A DNA stretch of 64,000 nucleotides from Vagococcus carniphilus (GTDB taxonomy: Bacteria > Bacillota > Bacilli > Lactobacillales > Vagococcaceae). The position numbers were made by a program, and so were the translations under genes. The DNA is taken from positions 450,001 to 514,000 of the forward strand of contig NZ_CP060720.1 of NCBI RefSeq assembly GCF_014397115.1. The letters run 5' to 3'. Position 1 is the first letter of the stretch; each line of letters starts with the position of its first letter. The notes below the pieces were generated by a model. It had not been told where the DNA came from. It did no database searches and worked only from the letters and a program-made list of their open reading frames with translations. Below, in pieces: positions 54,228-64,000 of this stretch.

Positions 54228-57200
54228 ATGCAACCAATTCGATTAAAATTAGAAAATTTTGGTCCATATGAAGATAGTTTGATTGATTTCTCCGATTTTT
54301 ATGCCCAATCTTTGTTTTTGATTACAGGAAAAACAGGGGCAGGTAAAACAACTATTTTTGATGGTATGACTTATGCGTTATATGGAAATACGTCAGGTGG
54401 ATTAAGACAAGGAAAAGAGATGCGTTCTAACTTTGCTGAGGTTGGAAGTAAGACTTGTGTTACTTTTACCTTTAAACAAGAAAACAAAACCTATGAAGTG
54501 GTAAGAGAACCTGAACAATTAGTTAAAAAATTAAGAGGTGAAGGTTTTAGGGAACAGCCAGCAACGGTTAGGTTAACGGTTTTTGATGAAAATAATAATG
54601 AGATTGAGCAATTGACCAAACAAAAAGATGTAGGTCCATTCTTAAGTGAGTTGATTCAATTAAACGAATCTCAATTCTCTCAAATTGTTATGCTTCCTCA
54701 AGGAGAATTTCGTCGTTTTTTAAATGCTGATAGTGATAGTAAGGAAAAAGTTTTAAGAAAATTATTTAATACGTATTTTTATCAAGATATTGCGGATTCT
54801 TTAAGAGCGCAGAAAAAAGCACAAGAAAGTCTTTTGAAGGATGAGCATCAAGTATTAAATCTATTAGTAGGGCAAATAGAATGGCAAGATGACTTTAAAG
54901 AGAAACAAACAGATAATATGTATTATCAAGATTTGCTTACCCTCTATGGGGACCAAGAAAAAGCGTATCAAGAAGAGGAAAAAACACAGTTAGATGTAAT
55001 AAGTAAAGAAAAAAAAGAACTTTTAAAACAAGATGAGTTGATTCAAGCAGAGAAAAAGTGGTTGGAGTATTTTAAAGAATTAGAGTCAGCACGTAAAAAA
55101 CAAAATGATTTATCTAAAAAAGAAGTTAATATATTAGAAGATAAAAGACGAGTAGCTCTCTTAAAAGAAGTTGAAAAAATAAAACCAACTTATGAATATT
55201 TATTAACTCTTGAAAAAGAGTATGACTCTTTATTGATAAAAGAAAAAGAACTAAGACTTAAAGAAGAGACTATTTCAGTTAAATTAAAAAAAAATCAAGA
55301 AATACTTGCTGAACGTTTAGCTAACGAAGTTGAAATAGAAAAAGACAAGCAAGAACTAATAAATATTGAAACAAGCTTGCCTTTATTTAAAAGAAAAGAA
55401 ACCCTTGAGAAAGAACAAAAAAATTTAAAAGAAGAGCTAGATTCGTTACTAAAGTTACAAAAAAAATTAGCACTTGAACAAGACTCTATCAATCAACGAC
55501 TTGTAGCAGGAAAAAATATATTAGCTAAAAAACCTAAAGCAATTGAAACTAAATTTCAGCTAGTGAAAGAAGAAGAGGATAACCAAACAAGATTAGTTGA
55601 AATTAAGAAGTATCAAAAAAAAAAATTTGCTTTGGAGGAGCTAACCCTTCAGTTAGAAGATGTTCAAAAACAAGTTTTAAAAACAAGAGAACAGAAAGAA
55701 ATAAAATTAAATGAACAAAAACAAGTAAAAAGTGATTGGGCTAAAGCTCAAATTGCCAAACTAAGTTTAGAATTAGTAGAGGGCGAGATGTGTCCTGTTT
55801 GCGGTTCTTTAGAGCATCCTTCACCAACTCATGTTGAAGTGATGACAAAAGAAGAAATGATACTCTTGGAAGAAAAAGTTGAAACAATTGAAATAGAGTT
55901 AGCACAAATCAGTGAAACAATTGTTTCCTTAGATAAAACAAAAGAGTTTAAAGAATCAGAAAAAGAGACATTTGAAAAAGAACTGGAAGACTTACGAAAT
56001 CAGATTAATTTATTGTTTGAAAAAGAAGTATCAGAATCAGATTGGTTATTAAGAAACCAAGAAAAAACTGATGAACTAGTAATTAAGCGACAACATAATG
56101 AAGTAGAATTAAATCAGATAGAAGAACAAATAACCATACTAGAAGAAGCTGAAAGTCGTCAAAAAGAAGTGTCAGAGCAGTTAAATCAAATGCAAGAAAG
56201 AGTTCGAGAACTTGAAAATAAAAATTTACAAGTAACGGTTTCTTATGCAGAAATAAATGAGCGATTACCTAAAAAATGGTCAGCTTTAAAAGAGATGATG
56301 GAAGAAAGTGAAACACTGTCTAGTAAAGTTGAGAAATGGGAAAAAGAAGTTGCTACATTAAAAAATGATATTAATAAATCGGAGCAACAACAGTTAGTTA
56401 CTAAAACAACGCTTAAAAATGAATTAGAACAAAAGAATGTTTTAGAAAATAAATTAGCTCAGGAACAGAAAAAAGTAGACTTATTTAAGGAGACTCAGGA
56501 GTTTTCTATGTCTGATCTCAATGAGTTGATTACTCAAGTAGAACAAATAACCACGTTAGAAGAAGATATTCAAGCGTTTGAAAAAGAGTCATATGCATTA
56601 AAAGAAGAAATGACTAAACTGGATCATCTTCTTGATGGGCGTGAAAAACCTGAATTAGAACCATTGATGTTAGTAAGAGATACTTTAAACAATAGTTTAG
56701 AAAAAAATAAAGAACGGTTAAACACACTACAATATCGAATGAGTCAAAATAAAAAAATAATTCTTCAAGTAAGAGAAAAAGAGTTGAGTATTAAAGAGCA
56801 GCTAGAAGCATTAGAAGAATTAACGGAATTAGCGAACGTGATGACAGGTGATGGGCCAAATAAATTAAGTATGGAGAGATTTGTTCTTCAGACCTATTTA
56901 AAACGTATTTTAAAAAGAGGGAATGAGAAACTAACCTTACTAACTAATGGACGTTATCAATTTGAATTAAAAGAAGAACAAGGATCGTTTAAAAAGAAAA
57001 CAGGACTTGAAATTAATATATTTGATGATAATACGGGAACTTTAAGAGGTGTTAATACGTTATCTGGTGGAGAAAGTTTTATAGCAGCTTTATCATTAGC
57101 GCTGTCATTAGCTGAGGTCATTCAAGAAGAAGCTGGAGGCATTAAAATTGAGGCTATGTTTATTGATGAGGGATTTGGTTCATTAGATGAAGATGCTTTA

Positions 57201-57362
57201 GAGATGGCGATTCGAGCTCTTGAAAGTATCGAAGGAGAAGGTCGATTAATCGGTATTATTTCTCACGTTAGAGAACTAAAAGAAAGAATACCACAACAAT
57301 TACAAATTAAATCAACCTTAGATGGAAAAAGTTACGTAACTGAACGACTAGAATTTGAATAG
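54228..57362 (+). CDS. sbcC: DNA double-strand-break repair ATPase SbcC
   Basis: The SMC-like ATPase subunit of SbcCD, homologous to Rad50. The 1044-residue protein has Walker A TGKTGAGKTT near residue 34, long coiled coils, the zinc hook CPVCG at about 523-527, and at the C-terminus the signature LSGGESF and Walker B MFIDEGFGSLD. The next gene, a SNF2-type helicase, follows after 11 bases, so a single transcript sbcD-sbcC-snf2 is likely. Confidence 0.96.
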   Translation: MQPIRLKLENFGPYEDSLIDFSDFYAQSLFLITGKTGAGKTTIFDGMTYALYGNTSGGLRQGKEMRSNFAEVGSKTCVTFTFKQENKTYEVVREPEQLVKKLRGEGFREQPATVRLTVFDENNNEIEQLTKQKDVGPFLSELIQLNESQFSQIVMLPQGEFRRFLNADSDSKEKVLRKLFNTYFYQDIADSLRAQKKAQESLLKDEHQVLNLLVGQIEWQDDFKEKQTDNMYYQDLLTLYGDQEKAYQEEEKTQLDVISKEKKELLKQDELIQAEKKWLEYFKELESARKKQNDLSKKEVNILEDKRRVALLKEVEKIKPTYEYLLTLEKEYDSLLIKEKELRLKEETISVKLKKNQEILAERLANEVEIEKDKQELINIETSLPLFKRKETLEKEQKNLKEELDSLLKLQKKLALEQDSINQRLVAGKNILAKKPKAIETKFQLVKEEEDNQTRLVEIKKYQKKKFALEELTLQLEDVQKQVLKTREQKEIKLNEQKQVKSDWAKAQIAKLSLELVEGEMCPVCGSLEHPSPTHVEVMTKEEMILLEEKVETIEIELAQISETIVSLDKTKEFKESEKETFEKELEDLRNQINLLFEKEVSESDWLLRNQEKTDELVIKRQHNEVELNQIEEQITILEEAESRQKEVSEQLNQMQERVRELENKNLQVTVSYAEINERLPKKWSALKEMMEESETLSSKVEKWEKEVATLKNDINKSEQQQLVTKTTLKNELEQKNVLENKLAQEQKKVDLFKETQEFSMSDLNELITQVEQITTLEEDIQAFEKESYALKEEMTKLDHLLDGREKPELEPLMLVRDTLNNSLEKNKERLNTLQYRMSQNKKIILQVREKELSIKEQLEALEELTELANVMTGDGPNKLSMERFVLQTYLKRILKRGNEKLTLLTNGRYQFELKEEQGSFKKKTGLEINIFDDNTGTLRGVNTLSGGESFIAALSLALSLAEVIQEEAGGIKIEAMFIDEGFGSLDEDALEMAIRALESIEGEGRLIGIISHVRELKERIPQQLQIKSTLDGKSYVTERLEFE

Positions 57363-57373
57363 GAAGTGATACG

Positions 57374-60300
57374 ATGAAATGGTCCATCCCCGAAAAAGTA
57401 GTTGAAGAAGGTAGGGAATACGCTAAAGACGGTCGAGTTGTTTCGATTAGTAAAAATGAAGAACAGCAAGTGTGGTATGCCGATGTTGTTGGTTCAGAAG
57501 TTTTTCATATTGAATTAGACGGAACAGCTAAAGAGGAAGATGTCTGTCAGTGTCCTTATTGGCAACAACATGGCTTTTGTAAGCATACAGTAGCAACGGA
57601 ACTCGCCTTAAGAGAAAAAGGTTTAAATCGTTATATAAAAAAACAAATTAATACTCAAAAAGTCTACCAACCACCAACCCATGCGGATATTTTTTCAAAA
57701 AGCTTTGCTCGTCTTCAAGAAGCTGAAACAGAAAAAACGTTGATTAGTAGTGATCCATTAAAAGTTGAGTTTATTCTAGATGTGGTGGAGACACTCTCTT
57801 TTCATCCAGAACAATCAGTGATTGCAGTATCCTTAAAACTAGGTAGTCGTTTTCCAGGTAGTAAAACCTATGTGGTAAAAAATATCCAAGAGTTTTTAGA
57901 TTGTTATGAAAAGAAAATGACTTATAAGATTAATGATCGAACGTTTGAAATTGGGGATAATTCTTTTGCTCAAAGAGATATTGTTTTACTTGAAAAATTA
58001 CTTAAATTAAGAGAGTCGCAAGAATTATTAGATCAAACAGGCGTTCAACAAAAAGGAAAAATAAATCGTCGTTATTTGATTTTGGGTAGTGAATCGGTCT
58101 TATTCTTTGTGGAAGAACTAACGAAAACAGAACGATTAGTATTTAATACACCAGAAGATAAGAAACAAACGATTCTTTTTAAACAGGGAAAACTACCAAT
58201 TGAAGTTAAAGTGTTACCTGTTGGAACAAGTGATTATAAGATGTTAATCGATGATCCGTTAGAGATGTACTTAGAAAAATATCAATGGGCTATTGGCAAT
58301 CATTCAATTTATCAATTAACGAGTGAACAAAAAGAGCGATATGAGTTACTGCTTCAATTATTCAAACGTTTAGATAAACCAGAAATCTTGTTTACAAAAG
58401 ATAATGTAGGAGATTTGTTTTCTTATATTCTGCCTAACTTAGATTCCATCGCAACAATTTATGTGTCGGATGATTTACAAAGTGAAATGATTCGTGTTCC
58501 TCTTCGTTCTAAAATTAGGATTGAAGAAGCTAAAGGACAACTTGAAGCAAGGGTTGATTATCTTTATGGAGATGTTGTTTTTTCTAGTCATCCGGACCAC
58601 ACAACTAAAACAGGAAAAGAATCTCAAGTTATAAGGAATCAAGTTCAAGAAAAACGAATTGAAAAATTATTACAGCATTTTGGGTATGCTAGACGGAAAA
58701 ATGCGTTTACGAAACTTTTGCCAAGAGAACAAGAATTATATGCTTTTATTAGAGAAGAAGTACCAACTATTAGAAAATATGCAGAAGTAGAGATTGCACC
58801 GAACGTAGCGCAACTATTCTTAAAATCAACTGATTATCAACCAAAAGTAAGTGTGAAAGAAGATGGCTCTTGGTTGGATATTCAATTTGATATATCTAAC
58901 ATTGATGAAACTGAAATTAATGATGTCTTAGTTAGTTTAATGAAACAACAAGATTACCATCAACTTAAAAGTGGGCAACTACTCTTTTTAGATGAGCAAG
59001 GATTTAAAGAAACAAGTTCTGTCTTGCAGCAATTAAGAGGAGATATTAAGGTTCGAAAAGGAAAAATAGAGGTTCCTCGTTATCGTGGATTAATGGTGAA
59101 CCACGCTTTATCAGAAATGGAAGATGTTGAAACAACAGAATTATTCACTCATATGGTAAGTGATTTGACACAACCTGATCAGTTTGATGTGTCATTACCA
59201 AAAGGGTTGAATGTTACATTGAGAGATTATCAAGTAACAGGTTTTAAATGGTTGAAGATGCTTAGTCATTATCAATTTGGTGGTATTTTAGCTGATGATA
59301 TGGGACTTGGTAAAACAGTCCAAACAATTACCTACCTACTGTCTGAAAAAGAAGAAGGTAAGTTAACGAAACCTGCATTGATTGTGGCACCAGCTAGTTT
59401 ACTTTATAACTGGCAAGTTGAAATTGAAAAATTTGCACCTGATTTAAATGTTAGCGTGATTGTGGGGAGTAAACAAGAACGTTTAGAATTAATCAAGCAA
59501 ATTGAAAATGTAGATATTTTAGTGACCTCTTACACAACACTTCGTCAAGATTACGATATATATGAAAAAATGCCATTTCATAGTATGATTTTGGATGAAG
59601 CACAAATGATAAAAAATGCAGCAACAAAAACCTTTCAAACAATTGAAACATTAAAAGCGGACCATTATTTTGCTTTAAGTGGCACCCCAATTGAAAATAA
59701 ATTGGAGGAATTGTGGGCACTCTTTAGAATTTTAATGCCTGGATTTTTCCCGCCATTAAGACGTTTCAAACAATTAACTACAGAAACAATTGCCTTAATG
59801 ATTCAGCCATTTGTTTTACGTAGAGAGAAAAAACAAGTGCTGGATGATTTACCAGACAAAGTGGAAACAGACCTCTATAGTCAATTAACTGAAGAACAAA
59901 AAACAGTCTATGTGGCACATTTAAGACAAATGCAAAAAAGCATTTCTGGCATGTCAAAAGCAGAATTGAATCAAAATCGAATTTCAATTTTATCTGGATT
60001 AACAAGGCTACGTCAGATTTGTTGTCACCCTAAATTATTTATTGATGACTATGAGGGTGAATCAGGTAAATTAATACAAGCGTTAGATATGATTCAAACG
60101 GCTAAAACAAATGGTCGAAGAATATTACTGTTTTCTCAATTTACTGGTATGTTAAGTATTTTAGAAGAAGAGTTGGCCAAGTTAGATATTGAAACGTTTT
60201 ATTTAAGAGGAAGTACTCCATTAACTAAACGCCAAGAGATGGTTGATCGTTTTAATCGAGGAGATAAAGATGTTTTCTTAATATCTTTAAAAGCTGGAGG

Positions 60301-60586
60301 AACGGGACTTAATCTAACTGGTGCAGATACGGTTATTCTTTATGATTTGTGGTGGAATCCAGCGGTAGAAGACCAAGCAACAGGAAGAGCACATCGAATG
60401 GGGCAAAAGAAAAAAGTTGAAGTATGGCGTTTAATGTCTGAAGGAACAGTCGAAGAAAAGATGAATCGACTTCAAACAGAGAAAAAAGAACTCTTTCAAC
60501 AAGTTCTTAACTCTGAAGATGTGAAGGATTTAGCTAAAATGACGATGGAAGACATTAGAGATATTTTAGATGTTGGAGCCGATTGA
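57374..60586 (+). CDS. SNF2/RapA-type helicase with SWIM zinc finger
   Basis: A 1070-residue ATPase of the SNF2 family. An N-terminal SWIM finger CQCPYWQQHGFCKH at about 57-70 (CxCx(n)CxH) is followed by a domain of unknown function, and then the helicase core: Walker A DDMGLGKTVQT near 643, DEAQ near 741, SGTPIENK, and the C-terminal domain with GGTGLNLTGADTVILYD and GRAHRMGQ. Such proteins act on protein-DNA complexes rather than unwinding long duplexes. Its position after sbcCD suggests a repair or recombination role. It ends at a bidirectional terminator. Confidence 0.92.
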   Translation: MKWSIPEKVVEEGREYAKDGRVVSISKNEEQQVWYADVVGSEVFHIELDGTAKEEDVCQCPYWQQHGFCKHTVATELALREKGLNRYIKKQINTQKVYQPPTHADIFSKSFARLQEAETEKTLISSDPLKVEFILDVVETLSFHPEQSVIAVSLKLGSRFPGSKTYVVKNIQEFLDCYEKKMTYKINDRTFEIGDNSFAQRDIVLLEKLLKLRESQELLDQTGVQQKGKINRRYLILGSESVLFFVEELTKTERLVFNTPEDKKQTILFKQGKLPIEVKVLPVGTSDYKMLIDDPLEMYLEKYQWAIGNHSIYQLTSEQKERYELLLQLFKRLDKPEILFTKDNVGDLFSYILPNLDSIATIYVSDDLQSEMIRVPLRSKIRIEEAKGQLEARVDYLYGDVVFSSHPDHTTKTGKESQVIRNQVQEKRIEKLLQHFGYARRKNAFTKLLPREQELYAFIREEVPTIRKYAEVEIAPNVAQLFLKSTDYQPKVSVKEDGSWLDIQFDISNIDETEINDVLVSLMKQQDYHQLKSGQLLFLDEQGFKETSSVLQQLRGDIKVRKGKIEVPRYRGLMVNHALSEMEDVETTELFTHMVSDLTQPDQFDVSLPKGLNVTLRDYQVTGFKWLKMLSHYQFGGILADDMGLGKTVQTITYLLSEKEEGKLTKPALIVAPASLLYNWQVEIEKFAPDLNVSVIVGSKQERLELIKQIENVDILVTSYTTLRQDYDIYEKMPFHSMILDEAQMIKNAATKTFQTIETLKADHYFALSGTPIENKLEELWALFRILMPGFFPPLRRFKQLTTETIALMIQPFVLRREKKQVLDDLPDKVETDLYSQLTEEQKTVYVAHLRQMQKSISGMSKAELNQNRISILSGLTRLRQICCHPKLFIDDYEGESGKLIQALDMIQTAKTNGRRILLFSQFTGMLSILEEELAKLDIETFYLRGSTPLTKRQEMVDRFNRGDKDVFLISLKAGGTGLNLTGADTVILYDLWWNPAVEDQATGRAHRMGQKKKVEVWRLMSEGTVEEKMNRLQTEKKELFQQVLNSEDVKDLAKMTMEDIRDILDVGAD

Positions 60587-60602
60587 TAAATTGGGATAAA
60601 TA

Positions 60603-60640
60603 AAAAACTTCTGGAAAATTATTTCCAGAAGTTTTTTTAA
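60603..60640. terminator. Bidirectional terminator after the SNF2 helicase gene
   Basis: AACTTCTGGAAA/TTTCCAGAAGTT flanked by A6 and T7. Confidence 0.9.
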
Positions 60641-61393
60641 TTATAGACGAACGTCATAATTTCTTTTAGCTCCGTTTGTGAACTCTGCACGTAGAACGAT
60701 TCTTGTTGCTTCAGCTCCACCTGTAGATTCTTCTAAACCAGAAAGTAAGTAAGTATTAACTTCATAGTTAGCAGAATTTCTTAAATGGAAGCCTTTTAAT
60801 AAATCATTTACTTTGGCAGCAGATTGTAAACCTTTGTATCTTTCACCTGTAATTGTGTTTCTATAGCTTGAGCTGATAGATTTATTTAAAACAGTATATT
60901 TAAAGTCTACTTTTTCTTTACCGTAATAAACAGTAGCGTCAATTTTTCTTAAATCTTTATTGTTAGTAACTTCGCCTGATTGTAAGACTTCTTTATCACT
61001 GAAGTTAAAAGTTTTCTTGCCATCCCAGAAACGACTGTTGAATGTTCCTTTAGTAAATTCTGAACCTGAAGGAGCATCAATGTAATCTAAAATAGCCATA
61101 AAGATTTCATTATTAGAAGCTGTATTGAAATCAACGTCTTCAAACATTTCTCTAATTTTTTGTTCACCAAGTTCTTTTCTGAATTTTTCACCTTTAATAT
61201 CATTACGGATATCAGATCTAGTAATTTTACCTTTTTTATCTTGTTTAAAATCAATTCTTACTCGATCTTTTTGATAATAGAAGTCAATATCAATATTTTT
61301 TACTGTTTCATCAATAGCAGCTTCAGCTTGTAATCCATTAATACCTAAAAATCCAATAGCAGCGGCACCTAATAATAAACTCTTTTTGTTCAT
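60641..61393 (-). CDS. Secreted protein of unknown function
   Basis: A 250-residue protein with a Sec signal peptide at about residues 1-25 (basic start, hydrophobic core LLLGAAAIGFLGING, cleavage near QAEA). The mature part is polar and charged, with no cysteine, repeat or cell-wall anchor that I can see. It is predicted to be mixed alpha/beta. Two regions beginning DIDFYYQKDRVRIDFK and DATVYYGKEKVDFKYT look alike, so an internal duplication is possible. The start is ATG 61393 with AAAAGGAG 11 bases upstream. I do not recognise the family. Confidence 0.7.
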   Translation of the reverse strand: MNKKSLLLGAAAIGFLGINGLQAEAAIDETVKNIDIDFYYQKDRVRIDFKQDKKGKITRSDIRNDIKGEKFRKELGEQKIREMFEDVDFNTASNNEIFMAILDYIDAPSGSEFTKGTFNSRFWDGKKTFNFSDKEVLQSGEVTNNKDLRKIDATVYYGKEKVDFKYTVLNKSISSSYRNTITGERYKGLQSAAKVNDLLKGFHLRNSANYEVNTYLLSGLEESTGGAEATRIVLRAEFTNGAKRNYDVRL

Positions 61394-61646
61394 AGTTATA
61401 ACATCTCCTTTTCTTTATATACATACAATACTAATGCAATTAATAAGTTTAGTAAAGAGTTTTCGTTCCTTTTTTTATTTAAAGTTCAAAAAGGATTGTT
61501 ATTTGTTATTTTTATAACATTTAAAAGGTTAAATGGTTCGTAAAAGAATCTTTTTGTCATTAGTGAGAATTAATATCATTTACAGGAAAAAAATAATTAT
61601 TTCTGTTATAGTAGTAGTTTACAAAGGATTGTTTGGAGGGGAAGTT

Positions 61647-63362
61647 ATGTTAAAAAGATTTTTTTCTTATTATAAGCCATATCAGGCTTTATTTATATTA
61701 GATTTTGGGTGTGCAACCATCGCAGCTATTTTGGAACTTAGTTTTCCAGTAATTGTTAATCAAGTGATTGATAAAATAATGCCATTAAAGAACCTAAAAC
61801 TAATAATGATGGTAAGTGGTTTGCTATTTGCATTTTATATAATCAATACGTTGCTTCAATATATTGTTGTCTACTTTGGACACAAACTGGGAACGAATAT
61901 TGAAACTGATATGCGCGGTGAGTTGTTTAGTCATTTTCAAAAACAACCGTTTGAATTTTATGATAATCAAAAAACAGGGAAGTTAATGAGTCGCCTGACA
62001 ACTGATTTGTTTGAAATATCAGAAGTTGCCCATCATGGACCTGAGGATATTTTTATTACTGTTATGACATTAGTGGGGTCGTTTGCATTGATGTACAATA
62101 TCCATGGTAGATTAGCACTGGCAACTGCAATAATGGTACCATTTATTACAATTGCTTTAGCCTATTTCAATAAACGAATGACTAAAGTTAATACACAAAT
62201 TTATGAGAACTTAGGTGAGTTTAATGCAGGAATTGAGGCAAGTGTGAGTGGGATTCGGGTGACGCAAGCTTTTGCAAATGAAGGATTTGAAGAAAAAAGA
62301 TTTGATAAGCTTAATCAATTATATCGTCAATCAAAGCTTGCTTTCTATAAAACCATGGCACTTAGTTCGTCTTACAATTATTTGTTAATTCGTTTGATTA
62401 GCTTGTTTGCTCTTCTTTTTGGTTCTTACTATACCATTCAAGGCGAAATAACAAATGGGAACTTTGTTGGTTTTATTCTACTATCTAATGTGTTTGCTAG
62501 ACCAATAGAAAAAATAAATACAATGATAGAAAGTTATCCTAAGGGGATTGCTGGATTCAAACGATTTACAGAAGAATTAGATAAAGAACCAAGCATTCAA
62601 GATAAAGATGATGCGATAGATGTTGAAATGTTAAATGGAGATATTGCTTATAATAATGTCTCGTTTTCTTATAGTGATGGGACTAAAGTGTTAGATGATT
62701 TGTCACTTCATATTAAACACGGTGAAACAGTCGCATTTGTGGGTCCTAGTGGAGCAGGAAAAACAACTCTATGTCATTTATTACCTCGTTTTTATGAAAT
62801 TGATTCAGGGGATATTTCAATTGATGATTTAAATATTAAAGATATGACCATGGCTTCACTAAGGAAACAAATTGGAATTGTTCAACAAGATGTTTTCCTA
62901 TTTCCAGGAACGATTAAAGAAAATATAGCCTATGGAAAATTAGGCGCTAGTGAAGAGGAAATTGAAAAAGCTATCCAATTAGCTCATTTATCTAAAGTAA
63001 TTGATGGCATGCCTGAAGGAATTGAAACAGTGATTGGAGAAAGAGGCGTCAAGCTTTCAGGAGGACAAAAGCAACGTGTGGCTATTGCTCGTATGTTCTT
63101 AAAAAATCCACCTATCTTGATTTTAGATGAGGCTACTTCGGCCTTAGATACTGAGACTGAAAATGTCATTCAAGAATCATTAATGTCTTTATCGGAAGGC
63201 AGAACAACGCTAATGATTGCTCATAGATTGGCAACGATTAAACAAGCAACTCGTATTATTGTGGTGACAGAAGAAGGAATAGCAGAAGATGGAACACATG
63301 AAGAGTTGATGGCAAAAAATGGCGCATATAAACGTTTATATGATGCTCAATTTAGAGATTAG
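61647..63362 (+). CDS. ABC exporter with fused membrane and ATPase domains (MsbA-like)
   Basis: A 571-residue half-transporter that would work as a dimer. The N-terminal six-helix membrane domain (about 15-310) is followed by an ATPase domain with Walker A GPSGAGKTT, signature LSGGQKQR, Walker B ILILDEATSALD and H-loop AHRLAT. ATG 61647 follows TTTGGAGGGG; an in-frame reading upstream to 61533 lacks a site and looks non-coding. A second half-transporter is not next to it, so it may be a homodimer. The substrate is unknown (lipid or drug). Confidence 0.9.
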   Translation: MLKRFFSYYKPYQALFILDFGCATIAAILELSFPVIVNQVIDKIMPLKNLKLIMMVSGLLFAFYIINTLLQYIVVYFGHKLGTNIETDMRGELFSHFQKQPFEFYDNQKTGKLMSRLTTDLFEISEVAHHGPEDIFITVMTLVGSFALMYNIHGRLALATAIMVPFITIALAYFNKRMTKVNTQIYENLGEFNAGIEASVSGIRVTQAFANEGFEEKRFDKLNQLYRQSKLAFYKTMALSSSYNYLLIRLISLFALLFGSYYTIQGEITNGNFVGFILLSNVFARPIEKINTMIESYPKGIAGFKRFTEELDKEPSIQDKDDAIDVEMLNGDIAYNNVSFSYSDGTKVLDDLSLHIKHGETVAFVGPSGAGKTTLCHLLPRFYEIDSGDISIDDLNIKDMTMASLRKQIGIVQQDVFLFPGTIKENIAYGKLGASEEEIEKAIQLAHLSKVIDGMPEGIETVIGERGVKLSGGQKQRVAIARMFLKNPPILILDEATSALDTETENVIQESLMSLSEGRTTLMIAHRLATIKQATRIIVVTEEGIAEDGTHEELMAKNGAYKRLYDAQFRD

Positions 63363-63382
63363 TTTAAATTTTAGGAACCACG

Positions 63383-63427
63383 GCTAGTTATGACAACCAG
63401 TTTTTGGGTTGATTGTAACTAGCTTTA
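63383..63427 (+). terminator. Possible terminator after the ABC exporter gene
   Basis: GCTAGTTA/TAACTAGC with an inner CAACC/GGTTG helix and a weak T-rich tail. Confidence 0.45.
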
Positions 63428-63509
63428 TTTGTTGTAGGAGCAAGATTTTTTAGTTAGTTTTAAGCTATAATAAAAAGAGATAAGAAAAGAAGTTAGTGGA
63501 GGTATGTCA

Positions 63510-63998
63510 GTGAAAATTATCAAAGAAAGATTAGCGTTACTAGCTATGTTAACAGCTTTAACAGTTGTTCTAGCATTAACATTTATCTTCCCTGTTCCAA
63601 TGACAAAAGGTTATGTCAATCTATTAGAGGTTGGTATATATACGGCAGCCATGTTGTTAGGTGGGCCAGCCGGAGCAATTGTCGGAAGTGTAAGCGGAGG
63701 AATGCTGGATTTAATTTTAGGTTATCCACAGTGGATAATTTTCTCAGTGGTTATTCATGGTTTTCAAGGATATCTTGCTGGGAGATGGTCTGGTAGTAAA
63801 AAGATGACGACAAGAATCTTCTTTTTAGTAATTGCATCTATCGTGATGATTATTGGCTATTTTTTTGCGACATCATTTTTATATGGTCAAGTAGCAGGTC
63901 TAGCATCGATTATTGGAAATATCATTCAAAATGGCTTTGGAATTATAGTATCTATGATTGTCATTAATATTTTAGACCGCTTAAAACTAATTAAATAA
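63510..63998 (+). CDS. ECF transporter S-component
   Basis: A 162-residue integral membrane substrate-binding subunit of an energy-coupling-factor vitamin transporter. Six hydrophobic helices are seen, with the family's VNLLEVGIYTAAMLLGGPAG and GGMLDLILGYPQW segments. The substrate is not clear from sequence; related subunits bind vitamins or their precursors. It needs the shared EcfAA'T module, encoded elsewhere. I chose GTG 63510, six bases after GGAGGT; the ATG at 63504 directly abuts that site. No riboswitch was recognised in the 147-base gap upstream. Confidence 0.85.
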   Translation: MKIIKERLALLAMLTALTVVLALTFIFPVPMTKGYVNLLEVGIYTAAMLLGGPAGAIVGSVSGGMLDLILGYPQWIIFSVVIHGFQGYLAGRWSGSKKMTTRIFFLVIASIVMIIGYFFATSFLYGQVAGLASIIGNIIQNGFGIIVSMIVINILDRLKLIK

Positions 63999-64000
63999 GT

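Noticed and set aside
61533-61646. In-frame N-terminal extension of the ABC exporter
   Set aside because: There is a strong ribosome site at the internal ATG 61647 and the extension lacks both a site and family similarity.

Overview
The window is about 64 kb of low-GC chromosomal DNA from a member of the Lactobacillales. The gene content fits the Enterococcaceae best, and a Vagococcus- or Enterococcus-like organism is my guess; this is inferred from gene order and protein similarity recalled from memory, not from a search. The signs are an mreC-mreD-pcsB order, a complete comG pilus operon followed by a ytxK-like methyltransferase and ackA, a GlpK with the HPr-phosphorylatable His232 loop, an AdhE with Rex-like sites, strong Shine-Dalgarno sequences and frequent GTG/TTG starts. 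I saw no insertion sequence, prophage, CRISPR array, rRNA or tRNA gene. Almost everything looks like ordinary core genome.

Layout. 1-8.5 kb: 3' end of mutL, maf, msrB, a lone 3-hydroxyacyl-CoA dehydrogenase, ruvAB with a possible SOS box, a methyltransferase, then the queuosine and secretion genes queA-tgt-yajC and a ComN-like gene. 8.6-14.3 kb: adhE behind up to three Rex-like boxes, then mreCD and a PcsB/SagA-type cell-wall hydrolase. 14.4-18.8 kb: a CatB/Vat-type acetyltransferase, PepF-type peptidase, VanZ-like protein, YebC and a small membrane protein. 18.9-25 kb: comGA-GG, the ytxK-like gene and ackA. 25-30 kb: UspA, a probable 6S RNA beside rarA, then prmA-rsmE. 30-35.6 kb: alarmone genes (a RelP-type synthetase and bifunctional Rel) flanking an ArsR/ClC/K+ channel operon. 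35.8-41.6 kb: glpK-glpF, a LytH/YrvJ-type amidase and T-box-controlled aspS. 41.6-46 kb: YitT, three small enzyme genes, PlsC and PhzF. 46-50.2 kb: a catabolic-looking island, described below. 50.3-53 kb: an ABC exporter with a TetR regulator. 53-64 kb: sbcCD, a SWIM/SNF2 helicase, a secreted protein of unknown function, an MsbA-like ABC exporter and an ECF S-component.

The most unusual system is at 46146-50175. A PsuK-like PfkB sugar/nucleoside kinase, a TrpF-fold protein that has lost the TrpF catalytic cysteine, and an iron-dependent alcohol dehydrogenase form a minus-strand operon. Its promoter carries a full-match CcpA cre box between -35 and -10. It is divergent from a winged-helix regulator whose C-terminal half is a PfkB pseudokinase with the catalytic GAGD motif changed to GSTA. 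No pseudouridine glycosidase gene is next to it. I infer a carbon-catabolite-controlled route for a phosphorylated ribosyl compound, sensed by a dead copy of the pathway kinase.

Other points worth a second look: a terminator-like hairpin between a near-consensus promoter and relA; an A10 tract that puts the ArsR gene out of frame with its natural N-terminus; a comGF gene with no ordinary start codon upstream of its prepilin cleavage site; a cin-box-like element before comGA; and a glpKF pair lying within the usually compact relA-dtd-amidase-hisS-aspS block, from which hisS is absent.
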